64,000 bases of DNA from Intrasporangium flavum (GCF_001956915.1 NZ_MLJO01000008.1:1-64000); one strand, 5' to 3'. Shown: positions 21,953 to 30,859, counted from the stretch's first letter. The notes: generated from the letters alone by a model not told the origin. Translations and numbers: made by a program.

Positions 21953-22056
21953 ATAAGGCATGCCTAACTCGCCCCGCCACGAGCGTCCGGCAAGCGGTCG
22001 ACGAGCGTCCGGCACGCGTCCGACACGCGTCCGACAAGGCCCCGGTGGGGCCCGCG

Positions 22057-22749
22057 TCAGCGCTTCGTCGCGCCGTGCAGCGCGACGATCCCACCCGTGA
22101 GGTTGGTCCACCGGACGTTGGTCCAGCCGGCCTGCTCGATGACCGCGGCGAGCTCACCCTGCGGCGGCCAGGCACGGATCGACTCGGCGAGGTAGACGTA
22201 GGACTCGGGGTTGCTCGAGGTGCGGCGGGCCACCGGGGGCAGCGCGCGCATGAGGTAGTTCGAGTAGACGGTGCGGAAGGCCTTGTTGACCGGCTGGCTG
22301 AACTCGCAGACGAGCAGCCGGCCCCCGGGCCTGGTGACGCGGAGGAACTCGCGCAGCGCCGTGGCGGTGTCGGCGACGTTGCGCAGCCCGAAGCTCATCG
22401 TGACGACGTCGAAGCTCTCGTCGGCGAACGGCAGGCTCATCGCGTCGGCCGCGGTGAAGGCCATGTCGGGGCGGCGCCGCCGGCCGACGCGCAGCATGCC
22501 GAGCGAGAAGTCGGCCGGCACGACCTCGATCTCGCGGTCGGCCCACGGCTCGCTCGAGGTGCCGGTGCCGGCGGCGATGTCGAGGATGCGCTCCCCCCGC
22601 TTGGCGTCGACGGCCTTGACGACGGCCCGGCGCCAGAGCCGGTCCTGCCCGAGGGAGAGCACGTCGTTGGTCACGTCGTACTTCTCGGCGACGGTGTCGA
22701 ACATCGACGCGACGTCGACCGGCTTCTTGTCGAGCTGGGCACGGGTCAT
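22057..22749 (-). CDS. menG: Demethylmenaquinone methyltransferase
   Basis: A 230-residue class I SAM-dependent methyltransferase of the UbiE/COQ5 family catalysing the last nuclear methylation of menaquinone. Motif I is [10 protein letters not shown] (about 55-64); [14 protein letters not shown] and [21 protein letters not shown] are family signatures. ATG 22749 starts it; it is divergent from menF across a 170-nt intergenic region. In an organism lacking ubiquinone, the men assignment is preferred over ubiE. Confidence 0.94.
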   Translation of the reverse strand: MTRAQLDKKPVDVASMFDTVAEKYDVTNDVLSLGQDRLWRRAVVKAVDAKRGERILDIAAGTGTSSEPWADREIEVVPADFSLGMLRVGRRRRPDMAFTAADAMSLPFADESFDVVTMSFGLRNVADTATALREFLRVTRPGGRLLVCEFSQPVNKAFRTVYSNYLMRALPPVARRTSSNPESYVYLAESIRAWPPQGELAAVIEQAGWTNVRWTNLTGGIVALHGATKR

Positions 22750-22919
22750 GCGCTCATCCTCGCACCCACCACGTGCCGCGCCGAGTCCCGGTCGGCCCGC
22801 TCCCCCACGCTCCGCCGGTCGTCAGCAGGGTCGTCGGGACCCGACCTCGGTGTGACGGTCGGCGCACGTGACGGCCACGCGGTGAGGGGACGGGTCCGGC
22901 GGTCGTAGAGTTTGAGGCG

Positions 22920-24215
22920 ATGTCCACGCTCCCGGCCGCCGAGGCGGCCTCCCCCGCCGCGGGCCCGACGGTCGTCGTCCGGTCGGTGCCGCTCACCTCG
23001 GACACCCCGCTGCTCCGGCACCTGCCCGCCGACGTCCCCCACGACGAGCTCGTCTCGTGGGTGCGACGCGGCGACGGCCTCGTCGGCTGGGGCGTCGCCC
23101 TCTCGTTCGAGGCCCGCGGCCCCGGGCGCTTCCGCGACGCCGAGGCCTGGTGGCGCGAGGTGACGCGCCACGCCGTGGTCCGCGACGACGTCGCGCGCCC
23201 CGGCTCCGGCCTCGTGTGCTTCGGCTCCTTTCCCTTCGCCGACGACTCCGCCGAGTCGGCCCGCCTCGTCGTGCCCTCGACGATCGTCGGGCGTCGCGAC
23301 GGCGTCACGTGGCTGACGACGATCTCGACCGGCCCGCAGCTGCCGACCACCGAGGCACCCGAGCCGGCCTCGGAACCCGACCCGCCCACCGGCATCGCCT
23401 TCGCCGACGGCGCGGTGTCGCCGGCCGACTACGCGCACTCGGTCGCCGAGGCCGTGCAGCGGATCAGCGCCGGCGAGGTCGACAAGGTCGTCCTCGCCCG
23501 CGACCTCGTGGCCACCGCGTCGGCGCCCATCGACCCGCGCTGGATCCTGCGCCGCCTCGCCGACCGCTACGAGAACACGTGGGTGTTCTCGGTGGCCGGC
23601 CTCCTCGGCGCGACGCCCGAGCTGCTCGTGCGCCGCGACCAGGGGCTCATCACCTCCCGGGTGCTCGCCGGCACGATCCGCCGCACGGGCGACGACGCCA
23701 AGGACCTCGCGCTCGCCGCGTCGCTCGCCCGCTCGAGCAAGGACCTCGAGGAGCACGAGTACGCCGTCCGGTCGGTGGCCGACGCCCTCGCCCCGCACTG
23801 CTCGTCGATGAACGTGCCCGAGGCGCCGTTCGTCCTGCACCTGCCCAACGTCATGCACCTGGCCACCGACGTCGCCGCGGTGAGCGCCGACGACGCGTCG
23901 TCGCTGACGCTCGCGGCCTCGCTGCACCCGTCCGCGGCCGTCGGCGGCACACCCACGGCCCGCGCCGTCGAACTGATCCGCGAGCTCGAGCACATGGACC
24001 GCGGTCGCTACGCCGGCCCGGTCGGCTGGATGGACGCCGACGGCGACGGCGCGTGGGGCATCGCCCTGCGCAGCGGCGCCTACGCGCCCGGCGACGCCTC
24101 GCAGCTGACGCTCTACGCCGGCTGCGGGATCGTCGCCGGCTCGGACCCCGAGTCCGAGGTGGCCGAGTCGATCGCCAAGCTCATCCCGATGCGCGACGCC
24201 CTCGCGGGCGACTGA
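22920..24215 (+). CDS. menF: Isochorismate synthase
   Basis: A 431-residue chorismate-utilising enzyme that commits chorismate to menaquinone. The catalytic segment VDKVVLARDL is at about residues 186-195, followed by SRVLAGTIRRTG, SSKDLEEHEYAV, LHPSAAVGGTP and the C-terminal AGCGIVAGSDPESE. Start ATG 22920 has GAGG close upstream and a TAGAGT -10-like hexamer 8 nt before the codon. menD follows after 6 nt, so both form an operon. A siderophore or salicylate role is less likely given the neighbours. Confidence 0.92.
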   Translation: MSTLPAAEAASPAAGPTVVVRSVPLTSDTPLLRHLPADVPHDELVSWVRRGDGLVGWGVALSFEARGPGRFRDAEAWWREVTRHAVVRDDVARPGSGLVCFGSFPFADDSAESARLVVPSTIVGRRDGVTWLTTISTGPQLPTTEAPEPASEPDPPTGIAFADGAVSPADYAHSVAEAVQRISAGEVDKVVLARDLVATASAPIDPRWILRRLADRYENTWVFSVAGLLGATPELLVRRDQGLITSRVLAGTIRRTGDDAKDLALAASLARSSKDLEEHEYAVRSVADALAPHCSSMNVPEAPFVLHLPNVMHLATDVAAVSADDASSLTLAASLHPSAAVGGTPTARAVELIRELEHMDRGRYAGPVGWMDADGDGAWGIALRSGAYAPGDASQLTLYAGCGIVAGSDPESEVAESIAKLIPMRDALAGD

Positions 24216-24221
24216 CCGGAC

Positions 24222-26045
24222 GTGCCGACCGTGGAGGGCCACCGCAGCGCGCCGCAGCTGTCGCTGCGCGTGCTCCAGGAGCTGTGGCGCGCGGGCGTGC
24301 GCGACGTCGTGCTCGCGCCCGGCTCGCGCAACGCCCCGCTGGCCCTGGCCCTCGACGCCGCCGACGAGTGCGGCGACCTGCGCCTGCACGTGCGCGTCGA
24401 CGAGCGGTCGGCGGGCTTCCTCGCCCTCGGGCTCGCGACCGGTTCGCGGCGTCCCGTCGCGGTCGTCACGACGTCGGGTACCGCCGTCGGCAACCTGCTG
24501 CCGGCCGTCATGGAGGCCCACCACACGGGGCGCCGGCTCCTCGTCGTCAGCGCCGACCGGCCCGACCGGTTGCGCGGCACCGGCGCCAACCAGACCACCC
24601 AGCAGGCCGGGATCTTCGGCGGGTTCGCGCCGTGCCACGACCTCACGGCCGCGACGCCCGACGCCGACCTCGCAGCCGCCGTGGCCGCGTCGTGCGCAGG
24701 GCCCGGGCCGGCGCACCTCAACGTCCAGCTCGACGGCGACCTGCTGCCCGCGGGCGCGGAGCGCGACACGTGGTGGGAGCGTCCGACAGCCGCGTCCTCC
24801 GACCTCGCCGACGCCGCTGCCGGCTCGCCCGACCTCGCCAACTCCGCCACGGCGCAGTTCCAGCGGCCTGACGCGTCCGAAAGCCGCGCCAACTCCGCCA
24901 CGGCGCAGTTCCAGCGGCCTGAGGCGGAGCCGGGGCTCGAGCCGTCGGTCCGGCTGCGCGCCGACGGCGAGGTTCTGCCGCTCGGACCGCGCACCCTCGT
25001 CGTCGCGGGTGACGACGCCGGGCCCGCCGCACGGTTGCTCGCCGAGTCGGCCGGGTGGCCGATGCTCGCCGAGCCGACGAGCGGTGCCCGCATCGGCCGC
25101 CGGGCCCTGCGCTGCGGTCGCCTGCTGCTGACCACCGACCTGCGCCGCGACGTCGAGCGCGTCGTCGTCGTCGGGCACCCGACCCTGTCCCGCCCGGTCA
25201 CCGCGCTGCTCAGCGACCCCTCGCTCGAGGTCGTGGCCGTGCGCGGGCGCGACGGCGTGGCCACCGACCCCGGACGCGTCGCGCGCGTCGTCGACGCCGT
25301 GCCGCGCGTCGAGGGCCCCGACGACGCCGCGTGGTTCGAGGCGTGGAAGTCGGCCGACGACGCGCTCGGCGCGGCCATCGACGCCGGCCTGCGCGGCCCG
25401 AATGCAGTGCCGGGTCGCCCTGCGGGACAGGCGATCTCGCCGCTCGAGGTCGCCTCGGTCGTCGCCGCGGCGGTGGCCGCCGACACCTCGCTCGTCGTCG
25501 GCTCGTCCAACCCGGTGCGCGACCTCGACGTCATGGGCGTGCCCTGGCCGCCGCTCGAGCACCGGTTCGTCGTCGGCAACCGGGGCCTCGCCGGCATCGA
25601 CGGGGTCGTCTCGACCGCGGTCGGCGTCGCGCTCGGCCGGCCCCGGGCCTCGCGCACCATCGCCTACCTCGGTGACCTCACCTTCCTCCACGACGCGAAC
25701 GGGCTGCTGATCGGCCCGGCCGAACCGCGGCCCGACCTCACGTTCGTCGTGCTCAGCGACGACGGCGGCGCGATCTTCGCGACCCTCGAGCAGGGCGACC
25801 GCCGCTACGCCAGCGCCTTCGAGCGGGTCTTCGGCACCCCGCACGGCACCGACCTCGGCGCCCTCTGCGCGGCCCACCACGTCGCGCACGAGCGCGTCAC
25901 CACCCTCGAGCGGCTCTCGGCCGCGCTCGACGAGCGACCCACCGGCATCCGCGTGCTCGAGGTGCCGGTGCCACGGGACGGCCGCCGCGAGGAGGCGCGC
26001 TGGCTGCGCGAGCTCGCGCAGAGCGTCCTGCCCCGCCGAGCCTGA
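24222..26045 (+). CDS. menD: 2-succinyl-5-enolpyruvyl-6-hydroxy-3-cyclohexene-1-carboxylate synthase
   Basis: A 607-residue ThDP-dependent enzyme joining 2-oxoglutarate and isochorismate. The N-terminal domain has LAPGSRNAPLAL and VRVDERSAGFLALGLA (ThDP glutamate), and the C-terminal domain has GNRGLAGIDG and GDLTFLHDANGL (Mg-ThDP). Start is the GTG at 24222, seven bases after the menF stop region. An oddity: in the linker between the first two domains (about residues 205-240) a 51-nt unit is repeated twice, encoding ANSATAQFQRP each time; this looks like a repeat element tolerated in a loop. Otherwise the enzyme is intact. Confidence 0.94.
   Translation: MPTVEGHRSAPQLSLRVLQELWRAGVRDVVLAPGSRNAPLALALDAADECGDLRLHVRVDERSAGFLALGLATGSRRPVAVVTTSGTAVGNLLPAVMEAHHTGRRLLVVSADRPDRLRGTGANQTTQQAGIFGGFAPCHDLTAATPDADLAAAVAASCAGPGPAHLNVQLDGDLLPAGAERDTWWERPTAASSDLADAAAGSPDLANSATAQFQRPDASESRANSATAQFQRPEAEPGLEPSVRLRADGEVLPLGPRTLVVAGDDAGPAARLLAESAGWPMLAEPTSGARIGRRALRCGRLLLTTDLRRDVERVVVVGHPTLSRPVTALLSDPSLEVVAVRGRDGVATDPGRVARVVDAVPRVEGPDDAAWFEAWKSADDALGAAIDAGLRGPNAVPGRPAGQAISPLEVASVVAAAVAADTSLVVGSSNPVRDLDVMGVPWPPLEHRFVVGNRGLAGIDGVVSTAVGVALGRPRASRTIAYLGDLTFLHDANGLLIGPAEPRPDLTFVVLSDDGGAIFATLEQGDRRYASAFERVFGTPHGTDLGALCAAHHVAHERVTTLERLSAALDERPTGIRVLEVPVPRDGRREEARWLRELAQSVLPRRA
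24836..24922 (+). repeat. Tandem REP-like hairpin repeat inside menD
   Basis: Two perfect 36-nt copies (24836-24871 and 24887-24922) are separated by 15 nt, a 51-nt period that preserves frame. Each contains AACTCCGCC-AC-GGCGCAGTT, which folds into a 9-position hairpin with one mismatch. The encoded insertion lies in a poorly conserved MenD linker. Confidence 0.85.
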
Positions 26046-26064
26046 GGACCACCACCCCGACCCG

Positions 26065-26826
26065 TCAGCCCGGGTCGGGCACCGGCCACTGCGAGGGCGT
26101 CCCCGGCTCGGAGCGCAGCGCCGCGGCGACGAGGTCGGCGTTGTCGCGCGGGGCGCTCCCGTCCGGCATCACCGAGGTGTCCTCGAGCCCGATGCGCACG
26201 TCGTAGCCCGACGCCTGTGCCCACCGCAGCACGGGCCAGGCCCACCGCCCCTCGCCGTGCACGAGCACCGGCGCCGCCGACATGCCGAGCGCGGCGAGGA
26301 TGCGCTCGGCCGCCCACGCGCCGTCCGACCCGGGCGTGACGCCGGGGATCGTCTCGACGAGGACCCGCTCGACCTGCCAGGGCCAGTTGGTGGAGACGAA
26401 AGCCGTGGCCGCGCGGGGCGTCCAGATGCCCGCCTCGACGCCGATGGCCTTCTCGCGCAACGCCTCTGCGATCTCGACCGCGCCGGGCTCGTGCCAGTTG
26501 ACGCTCGCGCAGTCGGGGCCGCCGAGGTCGGGCGAGGGCCACTCTGACACGTGCGCCAGGGTGCGCCGCTGCGCGTTCAGGATCCCGGCACGCGTCGACA
26601 CGCAGACCCGCAGCCCGGGCGTGCGGGCGCGGATCGCCGTCACCGCGTCGACGACGTGACGCGTCTCGAGGGTCTCGAGGCCGTCGTCGCCGCGCGGGTG
26701 GACGTGCACCATGAAGGCGCCGGCCTCGACCGCGTCGGCCGCCGCCTGCGCGAGCTCGTCAGGAGTCACCGGCACCCGCGGTCGCGCCTGCGGGTGGCGG
26801 TCGCCGTTGAGGCAGGCCTTGATCAT
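26065..26826 (-). CDS. BKACE-family (DUF849) beta-keto acid cleavage enzyme
   Basis: A 253-residue protein of the 3-keto-5-aminohexanoate cleavage family, which condense a beta-keto acid with acetyl-CoA using Zn2+. The metal-binding HVHPRGDDG (HxH) follows AGAFMV; VSTRAGI, CASVNWHE and GLEDTSVMPDG complete the barrel. It is shorter than the usual 270-310 residues, mainly in loops. The ATG at 26826 overlaps the menC stop as ATGA, so the two are coupled although no metabolic link with menaquinone is known. It converges with menD, 19 nt away. Substrate unknown. Confidence 0.82.
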   Translation of the reverse strand: MIKACLNGDRHPQARPRVPVTPDELAQAAADAVEAGAFMVHVHPRGDDGLETLETRHVVDAVTAIRARTPGLRVCVSTRAGILNAQRRTLAHVSEWPSPDLGGPDCASVNWHEPGAVEIAEALREKAIGVEAGIWTPRAATAFVSTNWPWQVERVLVETIPGVTPGSDGAWAAERILAALGMSAAPVLVHGEGRWAWPVLRWAQASGYDVRIGLEDTSVMPDGSAPRDNADLVAAALRSEPGTPSQWPVPDPG

Positions 26827-27827
26827 GCCGCCACCTCGCGGTCGAGCAGGGCGTGGCAGCGACGGAGCCGGTCGACCCACCAGGCGCGGCGGTCCTCGGA
26901 GGTGGCAAGGGCTGCGAGCGCCGCGGCGTCGGGGGCGGGCCGCGTGGCGTCGAGCAGCCCGGCGCGCGGCCGGAGCGGGTCGGCCGCGACGTCACGCTCG
27001 AAGAGGCTGACCGTGCCGAGCCCGCAGGCGTGGTCGAGCGCCGGGAGGGCGCGCGCGAGCGCGACACCGGCGGCGATGCCGACGCTCGTGTCGAGCGCCG
27101 AGCTGACGACGGCCGGCAGGCCGCACGCGTCGACGACCTCGAGCGCACGGGCCACGCCACCGAGCGGCGCCACCTTGACGACGACGACGTCGGCCGCCTC
27201 GAGCCGGGCCACCCGCAGCGGGTCCTCGGCCTTGCGGATCGACTCGTCCGCTGCCACTGGCACGTCGATCCCCCTGCGCGCCAATGCAACCCGCAGGCGG
27301 GCGAGGTCCTCGACCGATGCGCACGGCTGCTCGGCGTACTCGAGGTCGTAGGGCGCCAGGCGTGTCAGGGCCTCGACCGCGGTGTCGAGGTCCCACGCGC
27401 CGTTGGCGTCGACGCGCACCCGCGCCGCGGTACCCATCACCTCGCGGACCGCAGCCACGCGGGCCACGTCGTCGTCGAGGGCCTGGCCCTTCTCGGCGAC
27501 CTTGACCTTGGCCGTCGTGCACCCGTCGAACCGGGCGAGCACGTCGGCGACCCGCTCGGGCCCGACGGCCGGCACCGTCGCGTTGACCGGGACCGACTCG
27601 CGCCGCGGGGCGGGCCAGGAGCCGTACGCCGCCTCGATCCCGGCCGTCAGCCAGCGGGAGGACTCGGCGTCGTCGTACTCGGTGAAGGGCGCGAACTCGC
27701 CCCAGCCCGAGGGCCCCTCGAAGACGACTGCTTCCCGCACGTCGACGCCGCGGAAGCGCACCCGCATCGGCAGCGCGACGACGTGCGCGGCGTCGAGGAT
27801 GGCGTCGACCGGCGGGAGGGGCGTCAT
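26823..27827 (-). CDS. menC: o-Succinylbenzoate synthase
   Basis: A 334-residue enolase-superfamily enzyme that dehydrates SHCHC in the menaquinone pathway. Catalytic lysines are in TAKVKV (K107/K109) and VVVVKVA (K218); Mg ligands are D140 (VDANGAWD), E166 (YAEQP) and D194 (AADES). ATG 27827 has a GGGG stretch upstream. The far longer open frame upstream is a shadow of neighbouring genes. Coupled by ATGA overlap to the BKACE gene downstream. Confidence 0.93.
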   Translation of the reverse strand: MTPLPPVDAILDAAHVVALPMRVRFRGVDVREAVVFEGPSGWGEFAPFTEYDDAESSRWLTAGIEAAYGSWPAPRRESVPVNATVPAVGPERVADVLARFDGCTTAKVKVAEKGQALDDDVARVAAVREVMGTAARVRVDANGAWDLDTAVEALTRLAPYDLEYAEQPCASVEDLARLRVALARRGIDVPVAADESIRKAEDPLRVARLEAADVVVVKVAPLGGVARALEVVDACGLPAVVSSALDTSVGIAAGVALARALPALDHACGLGTVSLFERDVAADPLRPRAGLLDATRPAPDAAALAALATSEDRRAWWVDRLRRCHALLDREVAA

Positions 27828-27859
27828 GTCCCCATCATCGCCGACCGGCTTCGGGGCCG

Positions 27860-28159
27860 TCAGCGCCGTGGGAAGGCCTCGTGCCGGTCGTGCGTCGGGT
27901 CGGGCTGCGCGGGCCCGCGGTCCGTGGTCGGGTCGACGTGCCCCGACGCGGTCGGAGCCGCGGTGCCGACCTCGCGCCGGTGGCCCCGGTCGCCCCGGTG
28001 GTCGCGGTGACGCTGGTGCCCGCACGCCTCCCAGCGGTGGCGGCCGTGGCCGAGCACGAACACGAGCCCGACGAGCCACCAGAGCCCGTGCCCTGCTGCG
28101 CCGAGCGACACGGCGATGAGGGCGATGCCGGCGGCGATGAGCCAACGCGGTGCGAACAC
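27860..28159 (-). CDS. Small two-helix membrane protein, His/Arg-rich tail
   Basis: A 99-residue protein of unknown function. GTG 28159 is preceded by GGGAGG at a good distance. Two short hydrophobic segments (WLIAAGIALIAVSLGAAG and LWWLVGLVFVLGH, residues 6-38) are followed by a hydrophilic tail very rich in His, Arg and Asp (HRWEACGHQRHRDHRGDRG), which could bind metal, though that is speculation. It lies 32 nt upstream of menC on the same strand, behind a hairpin that may separate it from the NUDIX gene. Confidence 0.6.
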   Translation of the reverse strand: MFAPRWLIAAGIALIAVSLGAAGHGLWWLVGLVFVLGHGRHRWEACGHQRHRDHRGDRGHRREVGTAAPTASGHVDPTTDRGPAQPDPTHDRHEAFPRR

Positions 28160-28246
28160 GACTGCCTCCCTCTGGACCGGTCCCGGCGGGCGCCGCGACC
28201 TGACACCTCGACGGTAGGTCGCGCACGCGTCGGGCCGCTCCGCGCT

Positions 28247-28269
28247 CTGTCAGGTCCTCCCCCTGACAG
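28247..28269 (-). terminator. Hairpin downstream of the NUDIX gene
   Basis: CTGTCAGG (28247-28254) pairs with CCTGACAG (28262-28269) across a 7-nt loop. A flanking 8-base inverted repeat TGACACCT/AGGTGTCA (28201-28208, 28268-28275) offers an alternative pairing. It lies just beyond the NUDIX stop on the minus strand. No U-tract, as is common in actinobacterial terminators. Confidence 0.5.
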
Positions 28270-28279
28270 GTGTCACGGG

Positions 28280-28765
28280 TCAGCGGCCGAGGCGCACGTC
28301 GCTCGGGTTGTCGACGGCCGTGGCGATCCGCTCGCGGTGCAGCAGCCGCATCTCCGGCAGCTCGTCGAGGGCGAACCAGCCGGCGTCGGTCGACTCGTCG
28401 TCGCCCGGCCGCGGGTCGCCGGACACCCAACGGCAGCGGAACGTGTGGTCGAGGTACTGGGCCAGGTCGCCGTTGACGTGCGTCACCAGGCCCGAGGCCG
28501 ACACCCACACGAGCCGCTCGACCTCGGCGACGACGCAGGCCTCCTCGAGCACCTCGCGGACCGCGGTGACGTGCGGGTCCTCCCCCGGGTCGACGATGCC
28601 GGTCACCGGCGTCCACTCCCCGTTGTCGGACCGGCGCACGAGCAGCACCTCCTGCACGCCCCCGCCGGGGGCGTCGCGCAGCACGACGGCGGTGACGCCG
28701 GGCATCCACATCAGCTCGGTCCCGATCATCGTGCGGAGGTGGGCCACGTACGGGGGGATCGGCAT
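28280..28765 (-). CDS. NUDIX hydrolase
   Basis: A 161-residue NUDIX domain protein hydrolysing an unidentified nucleoside diphosphate derivative. The NUDIX box is degenerate but readable: GIVDPGEDPHVTAVREVLEEA, given here in two parts as GIVDPGEDPHVTAV and REVLEEA, with the REVLEE core glutamates kept; the first Gly-x5-Glu spacing is normal. I chose ATG 28765 (MPIPPYVAHLR); an in-frame GTG at 28783 is possible. A TAGGGT hexamer ends 7 nt before the ATG, suggesting a leaderless transcript. It is divergent from menB with overlapping promoters. Confidence 0.85.
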   Translation of the reverse strand: MPIPPYVAHLRTMIGTELMWMPGVTAVVLRDAPGGGVQEVLLVRRSDNGEWTPVTGIVDPGEDPHVTAVREVLEEACVVAEVERLVWVSASGLVTHVNGDLAQYLDHTFRCRWVSGDPRPGDDESTDAGWFALDELPEMRLLHRERIATAVDNPSDVRLGR

Positions 28766-28772
28766 GGGACCG

Positions 28773-28794
28773 ACCCTAGCCACCCCGTTACAGT
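28773..28794. promoter_or_regulatory. Back-to-back leaderless promoters for NUDIX gene and menB
   Basis: Minus strand: TAGGGT (28778-28773) lies 7 nt before the NUDIX ATG. Plus strand: TACAGT (28789-28794) lies 6 nt before the menB GTG. The two starts are only 35 nt apart and neither has a Shine-Dalgarno sequence, so both mRNAs probably begin at or beside their start codons. Confidence 0.5.
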
Positions 28795-28800
28795 CGCCCC

Positions 28801-29757
28801 GTGAGCAGCGCGAGCCCCGAGAGCGTGTCCGAGACCTTCGACCCCGCCGAGTGGGAGGTCGTGCCGGGGTTCGACCTCACCGACGTCACCTACCACCGGC
28901 GCCGGCACGTCGAGGGGCGACCGCGGCCCGAGTCCGGCGTCGTGCGCGTCGCGTTCGACCGTCCCGAGGTGCTCAACGCCTTCCGGCCGCACACCGTCGA
29001 CGAGCTCTACCGGGCCCTCGACCACGCCCGGATGTCCCCCGACGTCGGCGTCGTCCTGCTCACCGGCAACGGCCCGAGCCCCAAGGACGGCAAGTGGGCC
29101 TTCTGCTCCGGCGGCGACCAGCGCATCCGCGGCCGCTCCGGCTACCAGTACGCCGAGGGCGACACCGCCGACACCGTCGACGAGGCGCGCGTCAAGGCCC
29201 AGGGCGGCCGCCTCCACATCCTCGAGGTCCAGCGCCTCATCCGCACCATGCCCAAGGTCGTCATCGCCGTCGTGAACGGCTGGGCGGCCGGGGGCGGTCA
29301 CTCGCTGCACGTCGTCTGCGACCTCACCATCGCCAGCCGCGAGCACGCCCAGTTCAAGCAGACCGACGCCGACGTGGGCAGCTTCGACGCCGGGTACGGC
29401 AGCGCCTACCTGGCCAAGATGGTCGGCCAGAAGTTCGCCCGCGAGATCTTCTTCCTCGGCCGCACGTACTCGGCCGAGGACATGCACCGGATGGGCGCGG
29501 TCAACATCGTCGCCGACCACGCCGACCTCGAGGCCGAGGCGCTGCAGGTCGCGAGCGAGATCATGGGCAAGAGCCCGCAGGCCCAGCGGATGCTGAAGTT
29601 CGCCTTCAACCTCACCGACGACGGGCTCATGGGCCAGCAGGTCTTCGCCGGTGAGGCGACCCGCCTGGCGTACATGACCGACGAGGCCGTCGAGGGCCGC
29701 GACCAGTTCCTCGAGAAGCGCGACCCCGACTGGACCCCGTTCCCCTGGTACTTCTGA
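28801..29757 (+). CDS. menB: 1,4-Dihydroxy-2-naphthoyl-CoA synthase
   Basis: A 318-residue crotonase-fold enzyme closing the naphthoquinone ring. AFCSGGDQRIRG forms the oxyanion/CoA region, VNGWAAGGGHSLHVVCDLTI the core, and QTDADVGSFDAGYGSAYLA the MenB-specific catalytic loop with the Asp; the C-terminal DPDWTPFPWYF is diagnostic for MenB. GTG 28801 has no Shine-Dalgarno sequence and sits 6 nt after TACAGT, so the message is probably leaderless. It converges with the alpha/beta hydrolase gene, 9 nt apart. Confidence 0.95.
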   Translation: MSSASPESVSETFDPAEWEVVPGFDLTDVTYHRRRHVEGRPRPESGVVRVAFDRPEVLNAFRPHTVDELYRALDHARMSPDVGVVLLTGNGPSPKDGKWAFCSGGDQRIRGRSGYQYAEGDTADTVDEARVKAQGGRLHILEVQRLIRTMPKVVIAVVNGWAAGGGHSLHVVCDLTIASREHAQFKQTDADVGSFDAGYGSAYLAKMVGQKFAREIFFLGRTYSAEDMHRMGAVNIVADHADLEAEALQVASEIMGKSPQAQRMLKFAFNLTDDGLMGQQVFAGEATRLAYMTDEAVEGRDQFLEKRDPDWTPFPWYF

Positions 29758-29766
29758 CCCGCCGGG

Positions 29767-30756
29767 TCACATCCGGGCGAGCAGGGCGACGGTCGCCGCG
29801 ACGATCTGCCGCTGGGCCGTCTCGTGGTCGACGGTCGGCGTGCCGTCGCCCGGCTGGGTGCCGTAGTCGCCGAACGATGAGTGCACCGCGCCGTCGACGA
29901 CGGTGAAGGCCGTCGAGGCCGGCAGCAGGGCGCGGCTCGCGGCGACGTCGTCCGGCGTCGTGAACCCGTCGCGGCTGCCGCTGACCGACGCCACGGCGAG
30001 GTCGGCACGGTCGGCGAGCGAGCCCACCGGGTAGGACGCCCAGAGCACGAGGCCGTTGACACGTGCGGGGTCGGACGCGGCGTAGTCGGCCGCCGCCACG
30101 CCGCCGAGGCTGTGGCCGCCGACCGCCCAGCGGGTCACCTCGGGGTGGCGCGCCATGACGTTCCCGGGGGCGCCCGTCGCGAGCAGCGCGATCTCGAAGG
30201 GCTGCTTGACCACGACGACGAGGTAGCCCGCCCGGCTGACCTCGGTGAGGATCGGCACGTAGGCCCGCGGGTCGACGCGAGCGCCGGGCTGGAAGACGAG
30301 GGCACGCGTGGGGGTCTGGTCGCGCGGGGACAGCACGATGCCGGACGGAACGTCGACGACCCGCACGTCGGGCTCCCCGGCCATCGCCGAGGCGGCCGCG
30401 GCCGTGGCCGGGAACGGCTGGAGCCAGACGAGCCCGCCGAGCACCACGGCGCTGACGAGGACCCCGGCCAGCCGGCCGAGGACGATCCCCCACCGACGCC
30501 GGTGCGTCGGGTGGTCGTCGTCGTGACCCCGCGCGAGCACGAGCAGGACGACGCCGACCAGACCTGCGACCGCGAGGGCGACGAGGTGGGCCGGGTGGCC
30601 GGCCAGCAGGGTGCCGCGGGCGAGGAGGAAGAGCACGAGCGGCACGACGAGCCAGGTCAGGCCCAGGACGACCGCGAGCCGCGGGACGCGACGGCGTCGG
30701 CGGCTCGGGGGCGCGTTCGGCCCGGAGCCGTTCCCCTCCCCGGACCCCGTGACCAC
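29767..30756 (-). CDS. Membrane-anchored alpha/beta hydrolase
   Basis: A 329-residue protein with three N-terminal transmembrane helices (about residues 20-115, e.g. VVLGLTWLVVPLVLFLLA and VLVSAVVLGGLVWLQPF) and an extracytoplasmic hydrolase domain. The nucleophile elbow GGHSLGGVAAADYA is near residue 215 and the catalytic His is probably in VDGAVHSSFGDYG. Substrate unknown; related actinobacterial proteins are annotated only as alpha/beta hydrolases. GTG 30756 lacks a Shine-Dalgarno sequence but TACCCT ends 6 nt upstream, suggesting leaderless translation. The longer frame to 31095 is rejected because it overlaps the divergent MFS gene. Confidence 0.8.
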   Translation of the reverse strand: MVTGSGEGNGSGPNAPPSRRRRRVPRLAVVLGLTWLVVPLVLFLLARGTLLAGHPAHLVALAVAGLVGVVLLVLARGHDDDHPTHRRRWGIVLGRLAGVLVSAVVLGGLVWLQPFPATAAAASAMAGEPDVRVVDVPSGIVLSPRDQTPTRALVFQPGARVDPRAYVPILTEVSRAGYLVVVVKQPFEIALLATGAPGNVMARHPEVTRWAVGGHSLGGVAAADYAASDPARVNGLVLWASYPVGSLADRADLAVASVSGSRDGFTTPDDVAASRALLPASTAFTVVDGAVHSSFGDYGTQPGDGTPTVDHETAQRQIVAATVALLARM

Positions 30757-30859
30757 GGCACGAGGGTAACGACGTGAAGGGCCCGGTGGCGTCCCGACAC
30801 ATCGCGGTCCGCGGAGTGGGACGCGCCCGGCCGCCCGTCGGGCAGGGCAGGATGAAGGG

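Noticed and set aside
28280-28783. Longer NUDIX protein starting at GTG 28783
   Set aside because: The extra six residues are not conserved in type, the -10 box would lie inside the coding region, and ATG 28765 has ideal leaderless spacing.
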